Program-made: the position numbers and the translations under genes
Notes under the pieces: generated by a model
What the model saw: only the letters and a program-made list of their open reading frames with translations
Told to the model about the DNA's origin: nothing
Databases searched by the model: none
Shown: piece by piece, positions 43,490-55,926 of the stretch
How positions within the stretch are numbered: position 1 is the stretch's first letter
Layout: each line of letters begins with the position of its first letter
Assembly: GCA_949152475.1 (NCBI GenBank)
Contig: OX424555.1
Coordinates: forward strand, 99,853,515-99,917,514
Direction: 5' to 3'
Source of the DNA: Terebella lapidaria
Taxonomy: Eukaryota > Annelida > Polychaeta > Terebellida > Terebellidae
DNA: 64,000 nt

Positions 43490-46400
43490 CTATGGACAGC
43501 ATGGATAATGACATTGATCTAAATAAGGTAGGAAAGTTTGTACATATGCCAGTCTCATTCGATAATACCACTGTGGCAGCTTTGCTAGACACTGGAAGTA
43601 ATATTAACCTTATGTCCAAATCATTGTTTAACACACTGTCAGACACAGAGAAGACCCTGGTTCCAACTGTGAACCCCTTTTCGATCTCTTTGGCGAATAA
43701 GTGTTCTGTCAATATTGTTGGTGTAGCTAAAGTCAAGGCCAGGCTGCCTCATGATACTTGCTTCATACCAGTATTCATTTTAGAATCATCTTCTCACCCG
43801 CTCATCTTAGGAACGTCATTTCTTACACAGGCAGGTGTAACGCTTGATATGGCTAGATTGCAGGTTAGCGTAAGCAGAATCACAGGTAGAGCTGTTAAAT
43901 CCTACCATATAGCACCTAAAACTGAGTCACTCATATGGGTTAAGTTACCACCTTCTGTCTACACAGGTTTGAACGGTGTGTGTGTCGGTACAGAACGTGT
44001 ACATGGGAAGAATTTACTGGTGGCTAGGTCATTAGTCACGGTCAGCACAGACAAGACAGTACCTGTCAAGTTATTGAATTTGTCAACACAAACAGTCAAA
44101 CTCAACAAAAATTTCCCAGTCATACAGTTTGAAGCTGTGAACAAAGACTTGCAAGTATCATTTTGTAATGACATGCTCAATCGTCACAACTCTGGTCAAG
44201 TCAACAACATCAGCCTCACAGACAACAACTCAAATGTTCCAGGTACATGCCAGACACGATGCTCGCTGACAAAGTTCTCATCTTACTTTGATCTCTCACA
44301 ATCTGATCTGACAGAAAACCAAAAACAAACACTAATCAACTGTCTGTACAATCATCATGATCTGTTTATGACTCACGAACACCCGCAGTTAGGCACCACA
44401 GATATTGTACAACACAAGATCCACCTCAAGCCTGATGCAAAGTTTGGCCACCAAAGGCCATATAAATTAACACCTGATAAGCGATGCGTTTTACGACATC
44501 AATTAGAGGAGCTCTGTAAACAGGGGATTATAACCCCTGTTGATGGTGATGAGGACCTGCCCATTACCAGCCCAATCGTTCTGGTAACCAAGCGCAACAG
44601 AGACCAGGCACTTGAGCCCGGATCAAAGGAAGCAAGCTTATCCCAGTTCCATTTTTGCTGCGATTTCCGTCACTTGAATGCTCAGACCAAAGATTTCAAC
44701 TATGCCATTCCCAATCTGCATGATCTAGTAGAATCATTCTCGGGTCAAACGCCTCAGTATTTTACATGTTTGGACCTGAGTTCTGGTTTCTTTCAGATGC
44801 CAATCTCTCCGGAGTCTACCAAATACACAGCGTTCAACACATGTTTCGGCACTTACAAGTTTCTTAGACTCCCTCAAGGGCTGAAGACATCCCCTAACAC
44901 TTTCCAGCTTTTGATGGATAAAGTTCTTCGTGGTTTAACGTTTAATTCAGTGTTATGTTACATGGACGACATCGTCATTACGTCATCAACATTTGACCAA
45001 CACATTTTGGATCTTCAGCAGGTTCTCCAACGCCTCAAACAAGCGGGACTCAAGCTAGGACCAAAGAAATGTCAGTTTGCTCGCCATAACATTGTTTATC
45101 TAGGCCACGAGATATCAAAGGAAGGATTGGAGCCGCCACCTGACCGCATAAAGGCGATAATGAATTACCCCCCTCCACGCAACATCAAAGAGCTGAGACG
45201 ACTCGTGGGCATGCTAAATTGGCTACGGAAGTACATCCCGAATCTAAGCTCACACTGTTCTTCCATTTCTCGCTTGTTAAAGAAAGATGTCTGTTTTGAG
45301 TGGACCAGTGATCATCAGTCTGATTTCAATGCCATAAAACAGCTGATACAGAATGCTCCAGTGCTGGCATTTCCCAGATATGATATTCCTTTCTGTCTTG
45401 CCGTGGACTCCTCCGCATCTGGTATTGGTTATATTTTATACCAAGTATATCCAGAAGAAGAGTTCCCAAGCAACACCACAGAAAGGGAACGGACTCGAAT
45501 TGTCAAGTTTGGCTCAAGGTCCCTCAAGCGCTGGCAGCGATCATACGCCCCTACAAAGCTCGAGCTACTGGGAGTGGTTGTAAGTATAATAGACTGCTCT
45601 TCTTATCTGAGAGGAGGCAACGGATTCAAGGTTTACTGCGATCACTATGATCACATTGACGAAGATCTGTATGATGCGGACACAGAAGAACTCGCAGATA
45701 TGTCGGCCACTGAGCAGGCTGAGTCTGTCATCGTGCAACAGGCATCTGAATCCACAACCGAGCCAGTGCGTGACACCATTGAGAGCAAACTAAAAAGTGC
45801 AGAAATGTTTGCGCCCCTCAAAAACTATGAGCTTGAAGATATTGCAAAGTTGCAAATTCTCGATGCGTCCTGTAAACCAATAATGGACTATCTACAGAAT
45901 GGCACTCTGCCGACATCACAGAAGGATGCAAGGCATCTGTTGGTCTAGTCATGTGACTATATAATGATCAACGGTATTTTGCTTCATACTCGAGTAGCAA
46001 AATCCAAGAGGACAAAGGACCTATGACACTATCAACTGGTTCTACCCGCAGTTATGGTCAAAACTATTTTACAACTATATCATGACTCACCATTATCAGG
46101 TCACAGCGGGATACACGACACACTCGACCGCATCAAGGAACACTACTACTTCAATAAGATGGCTCAAGCAGTGGCAGATTATGTGAAATCTTGCCCAGAT
46201 TGCCAACAAAGGAAAATGACTAAATACCACACAAAGTCAGCGATTACATCTTTCCCGACACCAAGTGGACCATTCCAAGTTTGGGAAATTGATTTGTATG
46301 GGCCCCTACCCATCACCCCGGCTGGAAACAAATATATTTTCACGGCGATCGATATGTTTACCAAGTATCTACACGCAGAACCAATCGCAAACAGTGATGC

Positions 46401-47508
46401 AATGACTGTATCAAATGCTCTATTCCATCTATTTTGTCGGTATGGAGTATGTGAGACCCTGATTTCCGACAGAGGGTCAGAATTCACTGCAACTGTCACC
46501 AGACAGACTTGCAAGCTACTAAATGTACAGCAGCAATTCACTCCAAGCTTCACTCACCACTGCTTGGGAGCATGCGAACGAGTGCATCTAACTCTAGCTG
46601 AACGAATCACACCGTATGTGTCAGAAACCAAGAGAAACTGGGAGGATATTTTACCGGCAGTAACATTTTCCATCAACAACAAAGTCCACACCGGTCTAGG
46701 CTACTCACCCCATGAGATCCTATACGGTCAACGCCCAAGGTTTCCTCTATCTCCAGCTCTACATAGCCTGAACCTGGACACTATTCCCCAAACCATCCAT
46801 GTCCATATGAGGCAGCAAGCAGAGAAGATAGAGCTAATTCGAGACAATGTAAAGGCAGCCGCGGAAAAATCAAAGGCAGACATGACCGAGAGGGCCAACG
46901 AGAATACCAATCCACTTAATGTTGGGAAAGGTGACTATGTGTATCTCCTCGGAAATCCTCAGGGAAAAGGACAAAAACTCAAGCCGAAATTCGAGGGACC
47001 CTTCGTGATCCATGAAATTACCTCTCCCCACCTGGTCATGTTACGTAACCCCCAAAGTGGCCAAGTAAAGAGGAATGCTGTTCACCTCGATCGGCTGAAG
47101 CTTGCATACGTCCGTCAGCCCAACCCTTGTTCGTATTTTGTCGACAGCGTGCATAGAGCTGAGCAACAGCCACAACTTGCTGGTACCAAGCAATCACGTT
47201 GCACAACAGTCAGCACTTCATCAGACAATGAAACACAACAGCCAACCGTCACGCGTAGGCTATAACGGACCAAACGAAACATTCAGCGATACGGAGATCC
47301 AGTCCAGCTGAGGGATGACTCCGGATCAGTCCAATCTGACAGTCGGGGCTTCCATCAGGTAAAGAGAATTCTTGCACAAAAGTCATTGGATGGACAAAAC
47401 CAATATCTTGTACATATAAAGGGTGAGCCTTCTCAAAACGCAATCTGGGTGCCCAAGGGTGCACTGGATGTAAAGACCACACATGCGCAAATGGGTCACA
47501 TCCGGTAA
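43490..47508 (+). pseudogene. Pol of a second Ty3-type element (element 2), three in-frame stops
   Basis: One reading frame spans 43490-47508, broken only by TAG 45946, TGA 46024 and TAA 47263, each one C-to-T change from a sense codon. Domains in order: protease (ALLDTGSNINLMS; ILGTSFLTQAGV), RT (FHFCCDFRHLNAQT, TCLDLSSGFFQMPIS, LPQGLKTSPNTFQLLMDKVL, catalytic CYMDDIVITS), RNase H (LAVDSSASGIGYILYQ), integrase zinc region (H.SPLSGHSGIHDTL...CPDCQQRK) and core (EIDLYGPLP, LISDRGSEFTA, GACERVHL). After the TAA, VKRILAQKSLDG, QYLVHIKG and AIWVPKGAL look like a chromodomain-type C-terminus. Gag and the 5' LTR are absent; the frame begins at the join with element 1. The frame has no indels, so it is a better preserved copy than element 1. 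Confidence 0.88.
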
Positions 47509-47884
47509 CACACGATTTTGTAAATAAACAAAAACATGTGGCTTCCGCACGGTCACGGTGAGGATACGCTTCGCCAATATCAGTGAGTAATGTATAGTAT
47601 ATGTGTGAATGGACGATGTGAAACTGAAATGTAAGTGATATATTCGTACTGCACTTGGAAAAATGTCCTGTGAGAACTGGCACACGAGGTAGTGGTTGAC
47701 CAATATATTAGGTAATTTCCAACAAACTGTAGCCAAAAACTGAATCTGTCGATCCATAATGAAATGTACATTTTTTGTTAGGCACATTGGTGGGGCATTT
47801 GTGGGATTTTATCGCTAAGCCCCAAGTATCGCAGGGAATGCTGTACAACGTTCATCGTAAGGTAGGTTTAACATGGGGAGTGAA
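47509..47884 (+). other. 3' untranslated region of element 2
   Basis: No frame of note. It ends in purine-rich ACATGGGGAGTGAA (to 47884), a possible polypurine tract for plus-strand priming just before the proposed LTR. Confidence 0.35.
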
Positions 47885-49243
47885 TGTAACTCGAAATTGT
47901 GTCTTATGCCCTAAAGGCCCGACGCAACATTGAACGGAAGCCACCGCCTGTCATTGTATAGATTACTGTAGGCCTATGTATTTTATATATGCTTATGTAT
48001 ACATAGTAATCCGTGACAATAAACATGACACTGTGTCGAAATGCCCAAATTCTTGTCATAATGTTTAATTGATCAGAAGCATGGAACGTTCAAGGCATTC
48101 AAAGCATTTTCTTACATACAGTAGCACAGGACAAAAAAGCATTATAAGTTACAGATGAACTGAATGTGTCGACGCCTCCAATGACTAAATATGACATCAC
48201 TTTGTTGTCTCTGTGCTGATGTGACATTCATTTTGTTTTCTTTGGGGGAGGTGAATGGAAGGTTGTATGGTAGCGCGACTGCGGTGTGCGCACACCAGGT
48301 AATGATTGGAGACGTCTGTGTGTCTGAATGTAATATCTCACTTAGCCCTCATGATTTTGGTAGTATTTGATGGACAAAGGTACAAACACAACAATTCAAA
48401 CGTATGATACATGTAACGAAAATTATGCATGTCCAAAGTTAACGGTTCAAGTTGAAGTAATGTACGAACGTGTTACTTTGAGGCATGTTACTATGCTATG
48501 TATGTTGATACTTGTACTGTTTGCTTACTCTTGTTAGATTTAGTGTACAAATCACCCATATCATTATCATGGATCCATCCATCTGAGACTTGGCGAAACG
48601 AACTTTCCTCATGTTCTATTGTGCATGTTATGACGTTTTACACGTGTTCTATATACTATATCACTTTTTATTGAAAATTTTTTTCTGCCGGCCCATGTAA
48701 TATTGTACCACAATATTCTGCTAAAAATCTTTCAATACTACACTTAATGTCAGCCGTGCTTTATCCATGTAATCTATCTAATCACCTAATGACTTGTCCA
48801 GAACTGCACGCATTCCAAGTGAGGTCCAGCTCTGGGAAAAGGTATCCTGCCCAAGTGTCAGATCTGAAGCTTTATCACGTCTCTCTAAAATTAACATCCT
48901 TTGAACCCTACGGTTTGGGACGTTGGCTGGTCAAGGCATTTGGCGGGAAACTGCATTGTCCTGATTGGTCAACGTGGCGTCCAGGCCCTCTCCCTTCACC
49001 AGGAGAGGGAAACAAAGACAGTTGCTTCTAAGACCTTCCGTGAATAAACATCTACTTTTCGAACAGAATTAAGACACTTGCGCTGGATTTCCATCTACCG
49101 TTATATCGTTATCATTTTGTAACCACCTCTTCAACCAATATAAACAATATATAAACAATAAATCAATTTATTTGGATTAAATAAGTTTGGTGTTGCTGAC
49201 TGCTGATCCCCCATAACATCAATTCTCGGACAGCAACATTACA
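47885..49243 (+). repeat. Proposed 3' LTR of element 2
   Basis: It starts TGTAACTCGAAATTG after a purine tract and ends CAGCAACATTACA, so the ends are the short inverted pair TGTAA/TTACA typical of LTRs. AATAAA occurs at about 48018 and 49040. Length is 1359 bp. The 5' LTR is missing from the window, so it cannot be tested by pair comparison, and no target duplication can be scored. The 94-codon frame at 48747-49031 inside it is unrecognised. Confidence 0.4.
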
Positions 49244-49784
49244 AATGGAAAAACTTTGTTAGCTTCACCTATCTTGCATTTATGTATAAAATGGTAAAAT
49301 ACTAAACATTGAAAAGAAGATTTGACTTTCTCAATAAAATTATAAAAAAAAAAATATTTTTTAAATTTTGCATTACTTTTGTCTCGAGTTGGTTAAAAAA
49401 TAATGCAATAATGAGTGCCACAATTACTTCCATTTACAAGATCATATTTTTACTCATAGATTCACAGAGGCAATTTGTATGTGTTTTGCCAATGGAACGC
49501 TTAGAACTCGTACCGCACCACTTCCCACTTGTGATCACCATTTGCACGTCTTGAATGGAACGCAGCATAGTTCACATACAACTTTCTCCAAAACCTTGGA
49601 GATATATTTGGACGGGTTACCCGGGGCGGGTCGGGTCAGGTCGGAAATTTTCGACTCGTCCGGGCCCTACAAAAAACCCAGTGTGAATGAGTTTTTAAGA
49701 AAATCAAAGTAGCCCATAGCCTATATACTACGGAAGCGTAGAAGGGCCACCCAGGAAAATTATTTTTTTTAAATTCCCGACTTA
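49244..49784. other. No gene recognised
   Basis: AT-rich at first. From about 49610 a GC-rich passage (GGGTTACCCGGGGCGGGTCG) resembles degenerate repeat DNA. The short frames have no recognisable similarity. Confidence 0.3.
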
Positions 49785-49880
49785 GTAACTCGATAATATC
49801 GACTTAGTATCTCGATAATATCGACTTATAACTCGATAATATCGAGTTAGTATCTCGATAATATCGACTTAGTGTGGAAC
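49785..49880 (+). repeat. 22-bp tandem repeat (TATCGA-rich)
   Basis: Four to five units of CGACTTAGTATCTCGATAATAT and variants. TATCGA and CTCGATAATATCGAG are self-complementary, so the array can form hairpins. It ends just before an unrecognised 103-codon frame (49872-50183) that contains CYRKCGFCKRKWF but no known domain. Confidence 0.8.
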
Positions 49881-50731
49881 AGGCACAGGAAGGAGATCCT
49901 CTCAGCGACATCATTTTTGTACTCGGAGGTACTTTCACATAAAATGTGTAAATATAACGGACTGCGTATTCGCTTCGACACCCCCAATTTCGTATGCTAC
50001 AGAAAATGTGGATTTTGCAAGCGAAAGTGGTTTATTCCGATTTTCCTTGAAATTGAAGATTTTGCGATGGATTTGTCACTTGATGATTATATTTCAAAGG
50101 GCAACAAGAATGTTGGCTTTCAGAAAAAGTACGATTATTTAATATTGTTTGATATTTATAAATCTCCCTCTGTTAGATTCTAGGCGTATGAGTCATCCGT
50201 CCTACCGGTAGTACCGCCGCATCCCAAAATTCGCCAACTTATCAGAACGTGGGTGCTAGCACTGCAAAACAGGGCTCCATCGCGTTAAATATCTGTTGGT
50301 GTACGCGATACGATCATTTCTGTCGCATCAGATCTTTTCAGAAATGGCTGGATCTAGAGCTAGCGGGTGCTTGGTTTGTGGAAAACAAACTGCTGGTACA
50401 AACATTGGGGATTGGATATCAGAGCCTCGACAGATGATAGAATAAGCCAGTTCGGAAATGTTTCTAGGTCAGATCAAGTGGTATAAACAAAACATTCGTA
50501 CACACCATGCTCAAACGTGAGTGACGCGGTGAACTCGAAGTACACAAAGAGTTTAGTATTGAACAGGCGAAATCGAGTAATGTGTTGGTGATAGTGACTC
50601 GACAATGGTAGCGTGATAGCATGGTTTGGCTATGTTTATACCGCTTGTCCCCGACCCAATTCCACTGACCTGACCTGAAAACATTTCCGAACTCACGTAT
50701 TGTGTTGTTTTATTTGCATTTCAACGCTTGA
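49881..50731. other. Unrecognised sequence with two short open frames
   Basis: Frames 49872-50183 (103 codons) and 50249-50437 (62 codons) are not recognised. The first has a CX2C/CX2C-like cluster but no supporting context. 'AATTTTGAAATGCGGCGAAT' at the right border belongs to the duplication that follows. Confidence 0.3.
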
Positions 50732-51826
50732 AAGCACTGTTGGCGAATTTTGAAATGCGGCGAATTTAGGACGGATGGCTCGTAGGCTATAGGGGCCTAG
50801 GGCCCTATACTTTGATTTTTTAGGGTCACACTTAAAACCGTCCGCAACCGTCCGGGAACAAAGAACACCGTCCGGGACCCGAAAATACTAGGGCCTGCAC
50901 GATTAGTAAAAAGCATAGCCGGTTAACCGTGGGCTATTAACGTAACTGATTAACTGTAAAAAAACTTGAGAAGTATGATGTTGTTTTGTCTTCTGAGTTC
51001 TGCTCAGCTGGGTATTCCTGGAAATACTTTCGGTACCGTAATACTATTAGTTTTCAAGGTTCAATTTTATTAGACATCAGAATTTTAAGTGATATCATGC
51101 ACATTTATATATAAATGAAAACAGAGTGAGATAAATAGTAATTTAAACTAATTTTGTCTGTGGCGTTCTCACTGTTCTGGCTGTAGGGATACAATATACC
51201 CTCTACCCCACCGGCAAAGTATGCTTTTTCTCCCCTGCAAAAATTGTGTACTGTGTACTATGTAATACGGTAATGAGAGCAGTCAAGATTGCGGACGAAT
51301 ACGGCTGTCAGCAGACTTGTTAGGAGCCTGAGCAGACGGTTTGGTGATCACTGACCAAGGTTATAAAAGACGGTTAACCGGTCTTTGACGGTTAACCGGT
51401 TAATTGTTTGGAGATTCAACAGCCGGTTATTCGAGGTTATTAAAAGAATGCTAGCCGTCGACGGTTAACCCATTAATCGTGCAGGCCATAGAAAGCACTG
51501 TTGGCGAATTTTGAATGCGGCGAATTTAGGACAGATGGCTTGTAGGCTATAGGGGCCTAGGGCCCTATACTTTGATTTTTTAGGGTCACACTTAAAACCG
51601 TCCGCAACCGTCCGGGGACAAAAAACACCGTCCGGGACCCGAAAATACTAGGGCCTGCACGATTAGTAAAAAGCATAGCCGGTTAACCGTGGGCTATTAA
51701 CGTAACTGATTAACTGTAAAAAACTTGAGAAGTATGATGTTGTTTTGTCTTCTGAGTTCTGCTCAGCTGGGTATTCCTGGAAATACTTTCGGTACCGTAA
51801 TACTATTAGTTTTCAAGGTTCAATTA
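50732..51826 (+). repeat. ~757-bp tandem duplication carrying a hAT-type MITE
   Basis: GAAAGCACTGTTGGCGAATT occurs at about 50732 and 51490, and the following ~330 bp match closely (GGCTATAGGGGCCTAGGGCC, CCGTCCGGGACCCGAAAATA). The match continues across the second MITE copy. The first MITE's right flank (GAAAGCAC) is the duplication junction instead of the expected GAAAATAC. Confidence 0.75.
50889..51489. mobile_element. hAT-type MITE, copy 1
   Basis: About 600 bp with inverted ends TAGGGCCTGCACGATTA / TAATCGTGCAGGCCATA, internal GGTTAACCG motifs near both ends, and left flank GAAAATAC. The right flank does not match, because the copy ends at the tandem-duplication junction. It has no transposase. 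Confidence 0.75.
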
Positions 51827-52975
51827 AAGTATTAGTAGCAAGGTGCCTTTATATGGTTTTATTCCTGTTCACATCAAGACATTGTGGACATTTGGTGATA
51901 AAAAAAGTGTTTGTGTTAATTGGTAACTAATAACAGCGACATGTAATAGAGTATATTGAGCCAGTATTGCAATCGCCTTCTGCAGCCGCCGATGAACGAA
52001 ATAGCTTCGGCAATTTCCTAATTGTGACGTCAGTTGAGGCAGAATGTGCTTCGATGGCTCGCCAAAAACGTAAAATACGTAATTTGGAGGCCAGCTCAAC
52101 GACGGAAAATCACTACAAAATGCATGCGATTCAACAGAAAACACGCAAAAACCAACAAATACTGGACATCTTGCAGTTCAACAAACCTCCGTTCTGGGTG
52201 AATAAATAGTACTGATTCTAAATATCAAGACAAGAAATACCCTAATGCCGCCATCTCACCCGTTCACTTGAATTGTCAAACATATACGTCAGGGGAATGA
52301 ATATGCGACATGCAGTTTATCTTGCTGGCTACATATACTTTCAGTTCTGCCTCAAATGACGTCACCAACCACGTGACTCACACTAAAATGAGGATCAAAA
52401 TCTTCGGCAGTTTACGGAAGGAGTGCCTATTTGATTCAATATCTCGAAACCCATTGATTGTATTTGTAAAATTCGTTCGAATTCATTGAAAACTATTCAT
52501 AATAGACTAAATGAAAAGCACTTTCATCGGCATGCTACTAGGTCTTTAAGCATTAGACATCAGAATTTTAAGTGATATCACGCACATTTATATATAAATG
52601 AAAACAGAGTGAGGTAAATAGTAATTTAAACTAATTTTGTTGTTGGCGTTCTCACTGTTCTGGCTGTGGGGAAACAATATACCCTTCTACCCCACCCGGC
52701 GAAGTATGCTTTTTCTCCCCTGCAAAAATTGTGTACTGTGTACTATGTAATACGGTAATGAGAGCAGTCAAGATTGCGGACGAGTACGGCTGTCAGCAGA
52801 CTTGTTAGGAGCCTGAGCAGACGGTTTGGTGATCACTGATCAAGGTTATAAAAGACAGTTAACCGGTCTTTGACGGTTAACCGGTTAATTGTTTGGAGAT
52901 TCAACAGCCGGTTATTCGAGGTTATTAAAAGAATGCTAGCCGTCGACGGTTAACCCATTAATCGTGCAGGCCCTA
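51649..52975. mobile_element. hAT-type MITE, copy 2, with 8-bp target duplication
   Basis: Perfect 17-bp inverted ends TAGGGCCTGCACGATTA / TAATCGTGCAGGCCCTA and a perfect 8-bp target duplication GAAAATAC at 51641-51648 and 52976-52983, the hAT hallmark. The element is 1327 bp because about 720 bp of other DNA sits inside it (51828-52545). Without that it matches copy 1 at about 600 bp. Confidence 0.88.
51828..52545. mobile_element. TTAA-flanked insertion inside hAT MITE copy 2
   Basis: It is absent from the same place in copy 1 (AAGGTTCAATTTTATTAGAC at 51056), so it is a later insertion. Flanks are TTAA (51824-51827 and 52546-52549). Ends are imperfectly inverted: AGTATTAGTAGCA versus AGACCTAGTAGCA. 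Inside, TGACGTCA and GAGGCAGAA phrases occur inverted (about 52026 and 52350). An 80-codon Lys/Gln-rich frame (51967-52209) is unrecognised. Confidence 0.65.
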
Positions 52976-52983
52976 GAAAATAC

Positions 52984-54818
52984 CGTCTGGGAGGCATGGA
53001 TAATACCGCCTGGGAGTAGGAAAAACCGTCAGGGGTTTATCAAAAACAATGGTACACATGAAGTCAGAATTTTCAACAAGTACGTCAGGCTTTTTTTTGT
53101 TGCAATCTAAGAAATGATGTTGGTGTAAAAGCTGCAGTTGTAGCCTACATGATCGATCGAGGTTTTAAGACTATTTTCGGAAAAGAGTGTTTTGTTAACA
53201 TTTGACGACCATGATTTCGAATTGAAATGAACTGAACTTGCTGAAATAGTGTTACGATGCCAACATTTTAGAACTACTATGATACCCATAATTAAAGAGC
53301 ACGTCTGGCTGCCATCTCAAAATAATGTTACACCGTTCAACTGGACAAACAATTCTTGGCGGATCCATTAACAATCTTGAAACTGTTCGCCAAACTGGAG
53401 TCAGAGCACTCGGTAGGAATTTTCGGAAAGGAGTACCATACCCCTTGGTCTCAGAAAAAGGGGGTAAATTAGATAATTTATGGGTAAATTTTTGCTGTAC
53501 CCCTTGGCTTTGAAAAAAGAGGGGTAGGTTCTGAAATTCATGTAGAATTTTGTAATACAATAACAGGGAATAGAGCATTTGAACACACGTGTGGCGTCAG
53601 TACACCATGTCCATGTCACAGAATAGGCTAAGGCCAGGTCAATGAAGTATGATATATACGCGGACATCTTATTAAGTGGTTTGACGAGTTTATTCACAGC
53701 AGAAAATATACTAAAGAAGAAAATACAGAAGAAAATGAACAAGTGAAAGTGAAACAGATTTCGGGAGCTCGACTGTTTTTAGTACAAACACACGGACAAT
53801 GCAGTCTGTCATTGTGCGGCATTAGCCGTACTATATCTGTTAGTGTAATTTTGACCCCATGGTACTACTGGTGAGGCGCTTGTCCATGCGTAGACTTATT
53901 GCTACCGAATTAAGTCAGCGATGACATTATCCATATTTTATGTCACAATCTCAGATTACAACAAAATTAAGTAGCAAATATTGAACAAAGAAAACATACA
54001 CTTTGGTCATTTGTGGAAAGTGCAACTAAAACACATTTTGGCAAGAATAATGGACGAATCGACAAACAAATGCGAGTAATAATCAATTTTCGCATGGACA
54101 AGCTCTGCACCAGTATTGGAGGTATTATGTTATTGTAAGACCATCTACGAGAATTGTTCTCTGTGAGAGGGAAGTAGAGAGTTATTACAATACGAGTTCG
54201 AGTTACAATGCGATTCGAGTTCATTGTTTCATATTGTTATCAAACTAATCAATAGGGTTGTTTAACCAAGAAATGGGTTTCGTGTCTACTTATCCTTGAA
54301 TTTTCTCGTATTCACTCAGCCTCGAGTACTGGTTCTACTCTCCTTTGTCCCTGTGGCCGCACACGTAACCTCAAGTTCTGCTGTTGTGATGCTTGTTCAT
54401 GCCAAGTTTGCCCCAAAAAGTATCGCGATTGAGGCGACACCTAGCTAATATAGCATACTGAATATGTTTGATTCGCCAGGTCGCGCTGCATGTACGGTCT
54501 TGTGCATCACTTTTGACGACGTAGGCACAAAGTTTGTTTTCAGCGGCGAAAATAAAGTTTCATGGATATTTCTTTGTTATTTTCCCGATGCGTAGCGTAC
54601 GCACTCACATATAAATCTTTGCGTGAAATGACATAAGATGTGCGTAATTACGCATTCTCCTACGCTATGGAGTGCACTGTGGAGTATTGAGAAAAAAACG
54701 TAATTTACTGAAAGAAAACGTGCGTTCAATAATAGGCTTACCAGAAGTCAACCCGTTTGTGTTGAGTTAGATGAATAAGGACTGTACAGATAGTAGACCT
54801 GTGTCCTTTTCTCATATA
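52984..54818. other. No gene recognised
   Basis: Starts with ACCGTCNGGGAG-type phrases (52984-53035) that continue the host repeat of the hAT element. The remainder is AT-rich with short, overlapping, unrecognised frames on both strands. TAGCGTACGCACTCACA near 54594 and TGCGTAATTACGCA near 54640 are small palindromic phrases. Confidence 0.3.
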
Positions 54819-54822
54819 TTAA

Positions 54823-55203
54823 AGTGATATTGGCAGCAAGTTATGGATTTTTTCATATCTTTGCACTTGTATGCCCAATCAGACGCCCCTTTCTGATTGT
54901 TTTCGTTGCGAATTTCTGGTGGAGATATTTTGAGTTTGTTTATCACCATTCTCGGTGCTTTGTATCCTGTGATGCAGTACAATTTCAGCTCACTCGTGTA
55001 TATTCTAGCCAATCGAGCATGAAATAGGTCAACTCAGAGGTAACTCTGAGTGGCGCACAAAACAAAAGAAAAGCGGCTGCTTACTGTCAGAGGCTTGATT
55101 TATCCATATGAACAAGCATAGTTTGTTTTGCAACCTATTTTTCTGAGACCACAGGCATATATATAACTGATTTGGAAAAAATAGTTCTCCTGCCAATATC
55201 ACT
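54823..55203. mobile_element. TTAA-flanked MITE
   Basis: A 381-bp element with inverted ends AGTGATATTGGCAG / CTGCCAATATCACT, flanked by TTAA at 54819-54822 and 55204-55207. The open frames inside are unrecognised and present on both strands. The TTAA target suggests piggyBac-type mobilisation, but the ends differ from the element at 30143. Confidence 0.75.
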
Positions 55204-55539
55204 TTAATAGTCTACCCATTACCATGAAACAACCCGAATTGTCATGTCTGGAACAATTCAGCTCTTGATTTTCGCCTATTTCTTTTCTTGATAAAAATTG
55301 ATTATAAATTATCTCTCATGCCGTCCTTTAAAAAGCCAAATTATTTTTGTTATATTATTAATTGATTATATCTTGTTTGATCCCGTCCCAGAGACAGTAA
55401 AAAAGTGTGTGAAACATTGAATATTTCAGGGCAATATAAGTACAGAAGATTGTAGAAAAAAAATCAACCTCAAATGTTTAAAATCCAACTTTATGTGTAC
55501 CGTTGCTTTTGATAAACCTCCACCAACGACCTCTCCCCC

Positions 55540-55690
55540 AACCGGGGACGGTTTATCCTACTCCCGGACGGTGTTTTCCACTCCTTCTGGGCGGTATTTT
55601 CTACTACCGGACGGTCTTTTCGGGTCCCGGACGGTGTTACTTGCCCTCCGACAGTCCCGGACGGTTTTTACTGTGACTGGATTTTTTAAA
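55540..55690 (-). repeat. Inverted copy of the CCGTCCGGGAC repeat
   Basis: Several GGACGGTGTT/GGACGGTTTT phrases with CCCGGACGG, including GGTCCCGGACGGTGTT-type wording, are reverse complements of the AACACCGTCCGGGACCCG phrase at about 50865 and 51623. The unit is a loosely tandem ~25-30-bp repeat. Confidence 0.6.
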
Positions 55691-55926
55691 CTCGTTTACA
55701 CCGTTTTTTGCCTTTAGTTCAGTCAAGTAACTTCGAGCGAACTATTCAACTGAATATTGCATGTCTGTGGTACAAACAGCAATTAATTTATACAAACCTG
55801 CCTTCCGGAACGCTCTCTGTACCTTTCAAAACACAAAAGTTTTATTTAAGCGAGGCTTTGCTCGAACCATGGGCGCCGACATATTGCTTGGTTATCGACA
55901 ACTGATGACGGAATCCAAATACAGTG

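Noticed and set aside
48747-49031. Small host gene in the proposed LTR
   Set aside because: 94 codons with no known domain. The location between LTR-like ends argues for non-coding sequence, so it was left unannotated as a gene.
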